64,000 bases of DNA from the NCBI RefSeq assembly GCF_900239935.1, contig NZ_LT965928.1, forward strand, positions 730,945 through 794,944. Reading direction: 5' to 3'. This document shows positions 25,839 to 33,652 of this stretch, piece after piece. The notes below the pieces were generated by a model, which had not been told where the DNA came from, did no database searches, and saw only the letters and a list, made by a program, of their open reading frames with translations. The translations under genes and the position numbers were made by a program. This stretch comes from Pseudoalteromonas carrageenovora IAM 12662 (GTDB lineage: Bacteria > Pseudomonadota > Gammaproteobacteria > Enterobacterales > Alteromonadaceae). Numbering within the stretch: position 1 is the first letter of the stretch; each line of letters starts with the position of its first letter.

Positions 25839-27671
25839 TTAAAAGTAAAACTGCAGGGCTAAGCTAGCAGCTGTATTGTGGCTATGCCATTTTTCGTGCT
25901 TTATTTGGCTGCGCAGTGCTAAATTGCGCGACAATGCGTAGCTCCAAGTTAGCGCAGCTTCGCTGTGGTTATTAGCGGCATTATCGCTTAGCCAAAACAT
26001 ATTACCTGTAATCGCAAGCTTGTTTTTGTTATTTACTTGCCAAATAACGCCAGCCTCACTGCCTAGTCCTACACTTAGCTGGTTAGAAGTATCTCCAGTA
26101 TTTAGCTCAAATTGTCCCAAAATATAGCCATGCACACTGTTTGGATTACCGTAAGACTTACCATATCCACCTTTAGTAAAAAAGCGGCCTGAGCGTTTGT
26201 TTTGATTTGGCTGTCTGTCAAAACCCATTTTGATATTCCATGACCAGCTATCAAATACACGGTTATCGGGGGCAAGCGACATAGCATCGAGTAAGTAAAA
26301 GTGCTCAATGTGGCTATTGCCGTTATCTGTAAGGTTGGCTTCTAAGTCAAAAAAGTTAATTTGTGCACCGGGTATAAAGCCTGCGGGTCTGTCGAGTAAA
26401 TCGTGATAAGCAAGGCGATAAGCTAAGTTGGTGGTATTTTGCTGGTTATTATTTTGCACTCTTTTAGCTGCTAGCCTTGAAGAACCATGGCCTTGCTCTG
26501 GCGAGGCTTTAGGTTTTTTGGGCTTAGATAAAGGGGAAGGGACAGCATACTTACTGCGCATTAATAGTAACTTAGTAAGCCTTGGGGCTATTTCTTCACG
26601 GTTAAGGGCTTTATCGTAAAATTCAAAATTTAGCCATTCGTACGCCATTTCAAGTATAGCTACTAGCTCTTTTTGTGAGTAATTACGGGTATTTAATGGT
26701 TTGCCTTGCATAAGCGCTCTAGCATCACTAAGTTGCTGATCGCTTAACTGTGTTGAATAGTGATACAGCTTAGCGCCAAAAGCAGGGCGATAATTAGGAG
26801 CTTGCAGCAAGTTGTTGTCTCTAAGTGCGGCAACAGTGTCTGAAGGAATAGCCTGCATGTTAAATTGCGAAGTTAAATTAAGATCGTCTTTAGCTAATTG
26901 TAATAGCCCCAGTAACTGATACGAGCAGTTTTCGTCTATAAAAAAGTAATCAAAAGTGGCGCTTTGTAGCTCCCATAAATGCAGTAAAATCCGCTCTACT
27001 TGTTGCTCGGTTAAATTTAGTTTGTACTCCCAAATATCGCGTGATTCTAAGTCGTTATATTCACGTACTTTTTTGTAATACGGCATCAGCGAAAACTTAC
27101 CAGGGTAGCTACCAACAAGCCCTTTTAATGCATACATAGCAGCGTTATCGGAGCCATCAGGCTCTGCTGCAAAATTTACAGCAAAAGCAACAAGTTCTTT
27201 ATTACGGGTTTGATCTTTAGCGTCAATACGCAGCAATGTATGCCCAAACATTGATGAAGGGCTATTCATAAATGCAGTAGGAAATACCAGCGTAACCCCT
27301 TGAGGATTAATTACTTGTTGCCATGCTAAAAGCTCAGGGCAATTAAGTGCAGGCCAATTATTATTAATTTTTGATTTTAGCCATGTGTAGCGAGCAGGAA
27401 ATTGGCAGCTGTATTTTTGTTGGCTGGTTTTATTGCCATTAAATGCGCTAATGGTGGCATTTAGCTCATCAACTGGGTTTGTTTTACCTGTGGGTGCTAT
27501 AAAAAACTCAGCACTGTCTACTTCACTTTTAAAGCTACCTAATGTGGTATTGCGGTAGTGGCCTAATTTGAGCCAGTAAGGGTGTGTGGCTAACGTATTA
27601 TTTTCAATACTTTTAGCATTAGAATATGTACTAAAGAGCGTAACTAACAGAATAACTAATATTTTTTGCAT
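25839..27671 (-). CDS. DUF4105 (Lnb N-terminal-like) envelope protein with C-terminal beta-barrel
   Basis: About 610 residues from the ATG at 27671 (M-Q-K-I-L-V signal peptide); an ATG at 27683 lies directly against the U-run of a terminator and is less likely. The first half is a DUF4105/Lnb-N domain: P-S-S-M-F-G-H-T-L-L-R-I-D holds the conserved His and F-I-D-E-N-C-S-Y-Q-L-L the conserved Cys, the pair expected for a permuted papain/NlpC-like enzyme. The second half (about 420-614) is beta-rich and ends L-A-L-Q-F-Y-F, typical of an outer-membrane barrel. It follows the DUF3015 gene. Enzymatic activity is unproven. Confidence 0.8.
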   Translation of the reverse strand: MQKILVILLVTLFSTYSNAKSIENNTLATHPYWLKLGHYRNTTLGSFKSEVDSAEFFIAPTGKTNPVDELNATISAFNGNKTSQQKYSCQFPARYTWLKSKINNNWPALNCPELLAWQQVINPQGVTLVFPTAFMNSPSSMFGHTLLRIDAKDQTRNKELVAFAVNFAAEPDGSDNAAMYALKGLVGSYPGKFSLMPYYKKVREYNDLESRDIWEYKLNLTEQQVERILLHLWELQSATFDYFFIDENCSYQLLGLLQLAKDDLNLTSQFNMQAIPSDTVAALRDNNLLQAPNYRPAFGAKLYHYSTQLSDQQLSDARALMQGKPLNTRNYSQKELVAILEMAYEWLNFEFYDKALNREEIAPRLTKLLLMRSKYAVPSPLSKPKKPKASPEQGHGSSRLAAKRVQNNNQQNTTNLAYRLAYHDLLDRPAGFIPGAQINFFDLEANLTDNGNSHIEHFYLLDAMSLAPDNRVFDSWSWNIKMGFDRQPNQNKRSGRFFTKGGYGKSYGNPNSVHGYILGQFELNTGDTSNQLSVGLGSEAGVIWQVNNKNKLAITGNMFWLSDNAANNHSEAALTWSYALSRNLALRSQIKHEKWHSHNTAASLALQFYF

Positions 27672-27688
27672 ACCCAAAACCATAAAAA

Positions 27689-27718
27689 AAAGCCGCTAGA
27701 GGTTACTCTAGTGGCTTT
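27689..27718 (-). terminator. Terminator/attenuator between DUF3015 and DUF4105 genes
   Basis: On the minus strand AAAGCCACTAGAG and CTCTAGCGGCTTT pair around a short loop (one C-A mismatch), followed by eight T that run into the first possible ATG of the DUF4105 gene. Partial read-through could set the ratio of the two products. Confidence 0.75.
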
Positions 27719-27750
27719 ATTTATACATATAAAACCGGCTAAATAGCTGA

Positions 27751-28239
27751 TTAAGAAAGAGTATAAGAAGCTAGTTGTGCGTCACTTGCTACAACAGTGT
27801 TTAGGTTTTCTAACACTGTTTGTGAAGTTACGTTCTCAGAAGTAAATACTGAAGAAAACTGTGCTTGAGCAAGCTTGTTAAATGCTGCTTTATCTTGTTC
27901 TGCAACACCCCAAACCTCAGCAAGTGTAGCTAAAGTTTCGCCTTCACCTTGAGACATATCACGAGCAAGTTGCTCCATGTTGCCATCGATGAATAAAGCG
28001 ATTTTTTCAGAAGAAGTTACTGTACCAGTACCGTCACAACCTAAAGTACCAAAAGTGATACCGAAAGTTTGGTTACCAGAAGTACCGTTAGTTGTAGCGC
28101 CTAAAATTTTAACGCCTTTACCTTGTTGTCCTGCAAATAACATAGAGCCTAGACCACAACCAATATCTTGGTCAGCCATTGCGTTAGAGAAAGGAAGTAA
28201 AGATAAAGCTGCTACTGCGATTAGTTTTTTCATATTCAT
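27751..28239 (-). CDS. DUF3015 family secreted protein
   Basis: 162 residues with a clear signal peptide (M-N-M-K-K-L-I-A to A-M-A, residues 1-22). The mature part matches DUF3015: G-C-G-L-G-S-M-L-F-A-G-Q-Q-G-K near the start, N-Q-T-F-G-I-T-F-G-T-L-G-C, then D-G-N-M-E-Q-L-A-R-D-M-S-Q-G-E-G-E-T-L. Two conserved cysteines (G-C-G and L-G-C-D) may form a disulfide. Function is unknown. It is upstream of the DUF4105 gene on the same strand, with a terminator between, which suggests high expression of this gene and low expression of the next. Confidence 0.85.
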   Translation of the reverse strand: MNMKKLIAVAALSLLPFSNAMADQDIGCGLGSMLFAGQQGKGVKILGATTNGTSGNQTFGITFGTLGCDGTGTVTSSEKIALFIDGNMEQLARDMSQGEGETLATLAEVWGVAEQDKAAFNKLAQAQFSSVFTSENVTSQTVLENLNTVVASDAQLASYTLS

Positions 28240-28400
28240 AAATCCATATATGATTAATCTTTATTTAGGGTAAATAAAGTTCGCAGAAGATTTTAACAGA
28301 GTTGTAGAAAAAAGGAACATACCAAGGTATGAATTTTTTGATGTTGAATTTAACTTAAGTATTAAAATTAACAAGAGGGTTTTTTTAGTATTTAACTATT

Positions 28401-28787
28401 TTATTTTGGGGTTGGCTTTTTACTTCTCGGGGCGCCTAATAAAATGCACATATGGCAAATACACACCGACAAAAATGCGCTAATACCTAATGCACCGCCA
28501 TAGCCATCGAGCTTAGGTACTAAGTATTCAAATAGTAACGAAAATAAAATAGATGAACTAGCAACCGTGTAAATACCAAATCGATGTGGGGCGCTCATGC
28601 CTATAAATGTGCCTCCAAAAAATACGACTGAGTACAAGTTGGGGTTTAGGTTTAAGGCGCTTAAAATTAAATAGGCAATAATAGAAAGTGAGGCAGAGGC
28701 GCGTATGCCATCAAAACGATTGTGTTTAGCTAAATAAAACGTTAAAAATGCGCCGAGTAAAGCAATAAGTGGATATTCTATGTTCAT
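28401..28787 (-). CDS. Small membrane protein, paralogue of its neighbour (second of a tandem pair)
   Basis: 128 residues with about four hydrophobic helices and a basic tail (R-S-K-K-P-T-P-K). Not recognised as a named family. It aligns with the adjacent upstream protein over F-x-G-x-F-x-G-M-x-x-x-H, about 30 residues, then G-(Y/F)-G-G-x-L-G and A-F-x-S-V, with one gap. The start overlaps the neighbour's stop (ATGA). The two probably work as a heteromeric pair; function unknown. Confidence 0.65.
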   Translation of the reverse strand: MNIEYPLIALLGAFLTFYLAKHNRFDGIRASASLSIIAYLILSALNLNPNLYSVVFFGGTFIGMSAPHRFGIYTVASSSILFSLLFEYLVPKLDGYGGALGISAFLSVCICHMCILLGAPRSKKPTPK

Positions 28788-29152
28788 AAAACGACGCCTT
28801 TAGCTAACATAAATAAAGCGACACTTGCAAAGGCAACACTGCCAAGCTTACCGCCAAAGCCTGTAAACATATTTATAGTAAGCACATATAAGCTAGCCCC
28901 AATGACTGAAATTATTGCTATTTCCCAATAACTTGTAATTAAGTGCGTAGAACACATTCCAGCAAAGCTGCCTGCGTAAATTGCAGCATACGGATGATTT
29001 TTATAACGCGCAGGAAAAGGAATAAACGAGCCAACAAGCCCTGTAAGTGCGGCCGAAATCACTAAAGGCAATGCAAAAGTGGTGTGCATTGCAAAGCAGG
29101 CTAAAAAGCCAAAAAAGAAAGTGATGAATTTTAAAAATAAGAATTTAATCAT
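28784..29152 (-). CDS. Small membrane protein (first of a tandem paralogous pair)
   Basis: About 122 residues from the ATG at 29152 (M-I-K-F-L-F-L-K-F); the open frame extends to 29215 but would add a very basic leader, so the internal start is preferred, although neither has a clear ribosome site. About four membrane helices. It carries A-G-S-F-A-G-M-C-S-T-H and G-F-G-G-K-L-G-S-V-A-F-A-S-V, matched in the next gene. Conserved small residues and a His inside hydrophobic segments suggest a channel or transporter fold, but no family is recognised. Confidence 0.6.
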   Translation of the reverse strand: MIKFLFLKFITFFFGFLACFAMHTTFALPLVISAALTGLVGSFIPFPARYKNHPYAAIYAGSFAGMCSTHLITSYWEIAIISVIGASLYVLTINMFTGFGGKLGSVAFASVALFMLAKGVVL

Positions 29153-29360
29153 AGCGGCGCATTTTAAACTAATCCTTTTACGCTTTCTAACAATCCTTAA
29201 TAAATAAAACAGCATTATTAGCTTAAAAAGTTATTAAGGTTATTTTTTAATCTCACTTGGTATTGTCTATGCTTATTTGTGGCTGTTAATGTTTCATAAA
29301 TTATATTTTATGTATAATAGAGGTTATTAATATACAAATACTAAAAATTAAAGGTAATTT

Positions 29361-29780
29361 ATGTCTAACTGTCTTCATTTGGCTATTCCGGCTGGCGATT
29401 TAAAAGTAGCTAAAGCGTTTTATTGCGATGTGCTTGGCTGTAAAACAGGTAATAGCGAAGAAGGGCGCTGGGTAGATATAGATTTTTGGGGTAATGAGTT
29501 AACACTGCATCAAAGTGTTGAGCGCTTACCAACCGTTCGCCACGATGTAGATATGGGCGCAGTAGCTGTGCCTCATTTTGGTATTCATTTATCAGAAGAT
29601 GAATTTAACGGTTTAAAAAAACGTATTGAAGCAGCTGGGCTTGAGTACCTTGATAAACCGTACCGCCGTTTTGTAGGTGATGAGTTTGAACAAGAAACTT
29701 TTTTTATTGAAGATCCAAACGGTAACGTGCTTGAAATGAAAACCATGGTAAACCCTGAGGTTTTATTTAAAAAAGCGTAA
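29361..29780 (+). CDS. VOC-family (glyoxalase-fold) protein
   Basis: 139 residues with the paired beta-alpha-beta-beta-beta units of the vicinal oxygen chelate fold: H-L-A-I-P-A-G-D-L-K-V-A-K-A-F-Y-C-D-V-L-G-C at the N-terminus and F-F-I-E-D-P-N-G-N-V-L-E-M-K at the C-terminus. Candidate metal ligands are the N-terminal His, the His of P-H-F-G-I-H and the Glu of L-E-M-K. Members include dioxygenases, glyoxalase I and resistance proteins; none can be chosen here. AAAGG lies upstream of the start. It is monocistronic with its own terminator. Confidence 0.85.
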   Translation: MSNCLHLAIPAGDLKVAKAFYCDVLGCKTGNSEEGRWVDIDFWGNELTLHQSVERLPTVRHDVDMGAVAVPHFGIHLSEDEFNGLKKRIEAAGLEYLDKPYRRFVGDEFEQETFFIEDPNGNVLEMKTMVNPEVLFKKA

Positions 29781-29804
29781 TTAGTGTTTTATTTATTAAA
29801 TATT

Positions 29805-29831
29805 AGGCCACTTTTATAGTGGCCTTTTTTT
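29805..29831 (+). terminator. Terminator of the VOC gene
   Basis: Stem AGGCCAC / GTGGCCT with a 5-7 base loop followed by seven T, 25 bp after the stop. Confidence 0.85.
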
Positions 29832-29957
29832 GTATCCTGTGGGGTTTTGTGTACCCACAGGTGAAAATAATTGCATTATATGCGTTACTTTTATTCACTC
29901 TACAACACATAATTTAAAACGTAGACTTTAAAGTAACTCTCATACTTTATAATTATT

Positions 29958-30752
29958 ATGTTGCTTTTAAAACTCACCATTGCGCCTCTACTTTTATTAT
30001 TAATTAACTATGCTCAAAAACGCTTAGGCAGCTTTGTGAGTGGCATTATTCCTGGCCTGCCAATTACATCTGGACCTATTTCTTATTTTATTGCGCTTGA
30101 GCAAGGCAAGTTATTTGCCAGTAATTCAGCGGTTGCATCTTTGTATGGCATGAGTGGTATAGGGCTATTTTGTTTTTGTTATGCGGCAATGCTTACAAAA
30201 TACTCAGTTATTAAAGCTCTTTTTGCTGCGTTAACGCTGTGGTGCTTATTTAGTGTATTTATCTTGGTATTACCCATTAATATTGCGCTTGCGTGTGTTA
30301 TTTCGCTGAGCGTTTTATTTACGTTGGCATGTGCATCGAGTAAGTTACAGTTTGCACCTGACGTTAAGCCATTTACCGCTGCGTGGGAGCTGCCGGTAAA
30401 AATGCTGTTGGTTACTAGCTTTATTGTTTTAGTTACGTTTATTTCGGCAAATATTGGCGCTATGTGGAGTGGGTTACTATCTACCTTTCCGGTGATATTA
30501 GCGGTTATGGGCTGCATTGCCCACGCAAGTGATAAAAAGTTCTCGGCTTATAAAGTACTTAATGGTGGCATTATTGGCTCGTTAGGGGGCTGTATATTTT
30601 TTGCTGTAATTGCACTCGCGCTTAAATTTAATTTTGTTATTTGGCAGGTATATGCAGCCGCAGCGGTTTGCTCAACATTGTTTACTATTATTATGAGCCA
30701 CTATATAAACCGTAAACAGTTTGCTAAGCCGGTTACGGTTTTAAATACTTAA
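29958..30752 (+). CDS. Polytopic membrane protein with internal duplication (GlpM-like halves)
   Basis: 264 residues, about eight membrane helices. The two halves align: G-S-F-V-S-G-I-I-P-G-L-P-I near residue 24 with G-A-M-W-S-G-L-L-S-T-F-P-V near residue 167, each followed by a F-(A/S) helix start and a G-rich helix (Y-G-M-S-G-I-G / G-G-I-I-G-S-L-G-G). The repeated S-G-(I/L)-(I/L)-x-x-x-P motif recalls GlpM-type small membrane proteins. Function unknown; it could be a transporter built of two inverted or parallel repeats. It stands alone, converging on the diguanylate cyclase gene with 2 bp between stops. Confidence 0.65.
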   Translation: MLLLKLTIAPLLLLLINYAQKRLGSFVSGIIPGLPITSGPISYFIALEQGKLFASNSAVASLYGMSGIGLFCFCYAAMLTKYSVIKALFAALTLWCLFSVFILVLPINIALACVISLSVLFTLACASSKLQFAPDVKPFTAAWELPVKMLLVTSFIVLVTFISANIGAMWSGLLSTFPVILAVMGCIAHASDKKFSAYKVLNGGIIGSLGGCIFFAVIALALKFNFVIWQVYAAAAVCSTLFTIIMSHYINRKQFAKPVTVLNT

Positions 30753-30754
30753 AG

Positions 30755-32380
30755 CTAGCCATCAACTAAAGTGAGAGGCTTTACTTTTCGCTGTAGTTTT
30801 TCATGATACATAGCGGTGTCGCCGGCTTTTAAAATTTCGTCAATATTTTTAGGAGGCTCACTAAATACACTGCTGCCAATGCTTGCTTTTATAGCAATAG
30901 GTTGGTCGTTATGCGTAATGGTGAGTTTGTTTAACTCTGTTTTTAGGTGGTGCGTTTTTGGATTTACCTGCGCTTTGGTATAAAAGTGGGCAAGTACAAC
31001 AAATTCATCACCGCCTAAGCGACCGACTGCATCGTTGGTACGTACAATCCTTTTTAAACTGGCGGCTACTTTACATAAAGCTTCATCGCCTACGGCATGC
31101 CCATAATTGTCGTTTATCTGTTTAAAGTCATCTAAATCTATATACATTAAGCATAAAACACCGCCTTTTTTGGCGTGCTGCTCAATAAGTCCTGCTGATT
31201 TTTTACCCCAGCCACGGCGGTTTAAAATGCCACAAAGGTGATCGTAATCGGCTTCCGTTTCGGCGCGTCTTTGTGCTATTCGCATACGGCTAATACGCCT
31301 AGAAACAGCCACGGCTAGTAAAAATGACTCTACAGCAAAGGCTATAATTAAACCGTAGCGGCGCATAAATGGGCTTTCGTTTATTAATAAAATTCTAAAA
31401 ATCATACTCACAAACACAAAGCTAAGCGCTATAAATACAAGTGCAGCTTCGCGAATACCTTTGCGAGCTTGCCAAGCCGATAATACAAATACCACAGCAA
31501 TAATAACCAAGGTTGTATAACCCGTAACTTTGCCAGCTATGTTCCACATTTGTGGCGTTTTAAACAGTATTTGTAAAATGCAAAACAGCATTACAACTAA
31601 AGCTAAGCCTTTTAAAAGGGGATCTACTTTTGGCCAGCTAACTTTAATTTGCAAAAGAGCACAAATAAACCAGGTTGCGCTTATAGCACTAAAGCCAATA
31701 AACATTAGGTATATATTAAATAAAGTACTGTTGTGCTGCGTGGTTAAAAATAAGTACAGTTGCCCTTCTTGTAAAAGTATAAAGCCGCCAATACAAAAAA
31801 TGTATAAGCTGTAGAGCTTAAATATATCGTCTTCTAAGCGGCTTCCCATAATTAACACATACAAAATAAGCGTAATGCACAAGCCATAAAACAGCCCTAA
31901 AATTAGGTTTTGCTGTTGGCTTTTTTGCATAAATACTTCAATAGGTTGCCACTTAAATACAGGACGAAACGGCATGGGTGAATATAAAGTTAAAACTGCC
32001 GTAGTTTCTCCTCTCTCTATTAAAAAAGCGGGTTTATTGTATTTTATAGGGGTAAGTATTTTATTTTGTTGCCGCCATTCAAAACTCTCAAGTGTAGAGC
32101 GATTAAAACTAAACACGCCACTGTGCTGTAATTGGCACTTTACCAAATATTGATTTTTACCAAATCGGGTTTCTAACCTTACTTGTTCGTCTGCATTTAA
32201 AGTTTTTGAGGGCGTTGTTATTGGATATGTTTGGCTAACTTCACAAGTTTGTGCAGCAAATACAGGGTTAGTAAATAGTAAAGTAGTTAAAAAAGTGCCT
32301 ACAAATAAGAGTACGTACCTTTTAGGCCACTGAAGATAAAGTGTGAGTACTGCTAAAAAATTTAACTTTTTAAAAGCCAT
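30755..32380 (-). CDS. Diguanylate cyclase with 7TMR-DISM sensor
   Basis: 541 residues. A first hydrophobic segment (about 21-42, signal or anchor) precedes a periplasmic 7TMR-DISM extracellular domain (about 45-150), then seven membrane helices (about 158-362), a short coiled linker and a GGDEF domain. The active motif G-G-D-E-F is intact at 456-460 and the product-inhibition I-site R-T-N-D (447-450) has the correct five-residue spacing. It should make cyclic di-GMP, with feedback control, in response to a periplasmic, possibly carbohydrate, ligand. Single gene. Confidence 0.92.
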   Translation of the reverse strand: MAFKKLNFLAVLTLYLQWPKRYVLLFVGTFLTTLLFTNPVFAAQTCEVSQTYPITTPSKTLNADEQVRLETRFGKNQYLVKCQLQHSGVFSFNRSTLESFEWRQQNKILTPIKYNKPAFLIERGETTAVLTLYSPMPFRPVFKWQPIEVFMQKSQQQNLILGLFYGLCITLILYVLIMGSRLEDDIFKLYSLYIFCIGGFILLQEGQLYLFLTTQHNSTLFNIYLMFIGFSAISATWFICALLQIKVSWPKVDPLLKGLALVVMLFCILQILFKTPQMWNIAGKVTGYTTLVIIAVVFVLSAWQARKGIREAALVFIALSFVFVSMIFRILLINESPFMRRYGLIIAFAVESFLLAVAVSRRISRMRIAQRRAETEADYDHLCGILNRRGWGKKSAGLIEQHAKKGGVLCLMYIDLDDFKQINDNYGHAVGDEALCKVAASLKRIVRTNDAVGRLGGDEFVVLAHFYTKAQVNPKTHHLKTELNKLTITHNDQPIAIKASIGSSVFSEPPKNIDEILKAGDTAMYHEKLQRKVKPLTLVDG

Positions 32381-32490
32381 AGGCGAGAGAAAATAAATAC
32401 TACATTTTTTTATACTAGCAGAGCTCGCCTATTTAGCTATTAGTTAATTACGGTGTATTGAAATTTGTGGATTGAAATATATTCAAGCTA

Positions 32491-32536
32491 GGAGCGTTTT
32501 AATCGCGGCGCGAGGTTGAAACCGAGGGAAGCTCGC
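32491..32536. other. GC-rich structured intergenic segment
   Basis: In AT-rich surroundings this 46-bp stretch is GC-rich, with GCGAG near 32509 and CTCGC at 32532 able to pair and GGTTGAAACC forming an inner hairpin. No frame of coding size crosses it. It could be a repeat fragment, a small RNA or mRNA-end structure; the sequence does not decide. Confidence 0.3.
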
Positions 32537-32583
32537 TATGCAGCTGTAAATTAAACCAACTATAAACAACACGCCCCAGTAAA

Positions 32584-33468
32584 TTAACTGTGCAATTGAG
32601 TTAACACTTCGCTTGGCGTTTTATTAAAGTGGCGCTTAAACTCGCGGCTAAATTGCGAGGGGCTGGTATAGCCTACCTTTAATGCGGCCTCATTTGCTTT
32701 ACTACCGTTGCTTGTAATGAGTTCTTTTGCTTTGGCTAAGCGTACTTTTTTTAAGTATTGCAATGGCGATTCAAAGGTCACTTGTTTAAAGGCGCGATGA
32801 AACGACGACACACTCATGTTTACCTCTTCAGCTAAGCCTTCAACAGTAATTTGATCTGCATAGCTTTTATGCATGGTAGAAAGTGTTCGTGCTATTCGGG
32901 CGTAGTGCCCATCGTGCATGGCAAGGCCAATTAAGGTATGACCCTGAGGACCACAAAGTACACGGTATACCAATTCTTTAATTATATCTTCACCAAAAAT
33001 ATCGGCTTCTAGTGGGCTATTTAGTGCGCTTAATAAACGATGAGTTACTTGCTCCATAGCACCATCTATTTTTGCTGATTGCACACCGCTCATTTGCCCA
33101 GAAGTAAATGGCGTATGTTCGCCCATTTGGTTTACTAACTTATGTAATGTTGCTGGGTTAATATCAATAACTACGCCCATTACAGGTAGGCCGTTATCAG
33201 TAAAAGCTTCGCATTCAAGTGGGACGGGTACACCTAAAACCAGGTAGTCGCCAGCACCATATTTTATTTGATGATCAGGGAAATGAATTATTTTATGCCC
33301 TTGGCCAACTAAAATAATACCAGAGTTGTAAATGAGTGGCTGACGAGGTGAGCTTTTACTCGCACGATGAAAGTAAACACCGGGAATAATAGTTTTCGTA
33401 ACGCCTTCAAAATTGAGCAAATCATTGTGCTCGGCGTATTGCTGCAACATGCTGGCTACAGTGGGCAT
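32584..33468 (-). CDS. yqhC: AraC-family regulator, YqhC-like
   Basis: About 294 residues from the ATG at 33468, which has AAAGG upstream; a longer frame to 33528 lacks such support. The N-terminal AraC_N cupin domain (I-L-V-G-Q-G-H-K, Y-G-A-G-D-Y-L-V-L-G-V-P-V-P) is followed by a double HTH (about 195-290) with V-N-M-S-V-S-S-F-H-R-A-F-K and A-L-K-V-G-Y-T-S-P-S-Q-F-S-R-E-F-K-R. It is divergent from an iron alcohol dehydrogenase, the same layout as E. coli yqhC-yqhD, where YqhC activates yqhD in response to reactive aldehydes. The symbol rests on this context. Confidence 0.8.
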   Translation of the reverse strand: MPTVASMLQQYAEHNDLLNFEGVTKTIIPGVYFHRASKSSPRQPLIYNSGIILVGQGHKIIHFPDHQIKYGAGDYLVLGVPVPLECEAFTDNGLPVMGVVIDINPATLHKLVNQMGEHTPFTSGQMSGVQSAKIDGAMEQVTHRLLSALNSPLEADIFGEDIIKELVYRVLCGPQGHTLIGLAMHDGHYARIARTLSTMHKSYADQITVEGLAEEVNMSVSSFHRAFKQVTFESPLQYLKKVRLAKAKELITSNGSKANEAALKVGYTSPSQFSREFKRHFNKTPSEVLTQLHS

Positions 33469-33594
33469 TAAAAAACCTTTTATCGTACAAATTTTGCGTA
33501 AAATAACAACGTTGGCAGTATTAGGCAAGCTTTAGGTATTTATTAGGCTTTTTTAATGTTTGTTTTGCCACTAATATGCACTCATTGAAATTTA

Positions 33595-33613
33595 GCTTAG
33601 TGAGTAACTAAGC
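33595..33613. promoter_or_regulatory. Perfect 7-5-7 dyad in the yqhC/yqhD promoter region
   Basis: GCTTAGT, five bases, then its exact complement ACTAAGC, 39 bp before the dehydrogenase start. Candidate operator; AraC proteins usually bind direct repeats, so another factor is possible. Confidence 0.35.
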
Positions 33614-33652
33614 ATTCTATTTAGTATTTAACCGTCACCTAGGAGCAAAGTA

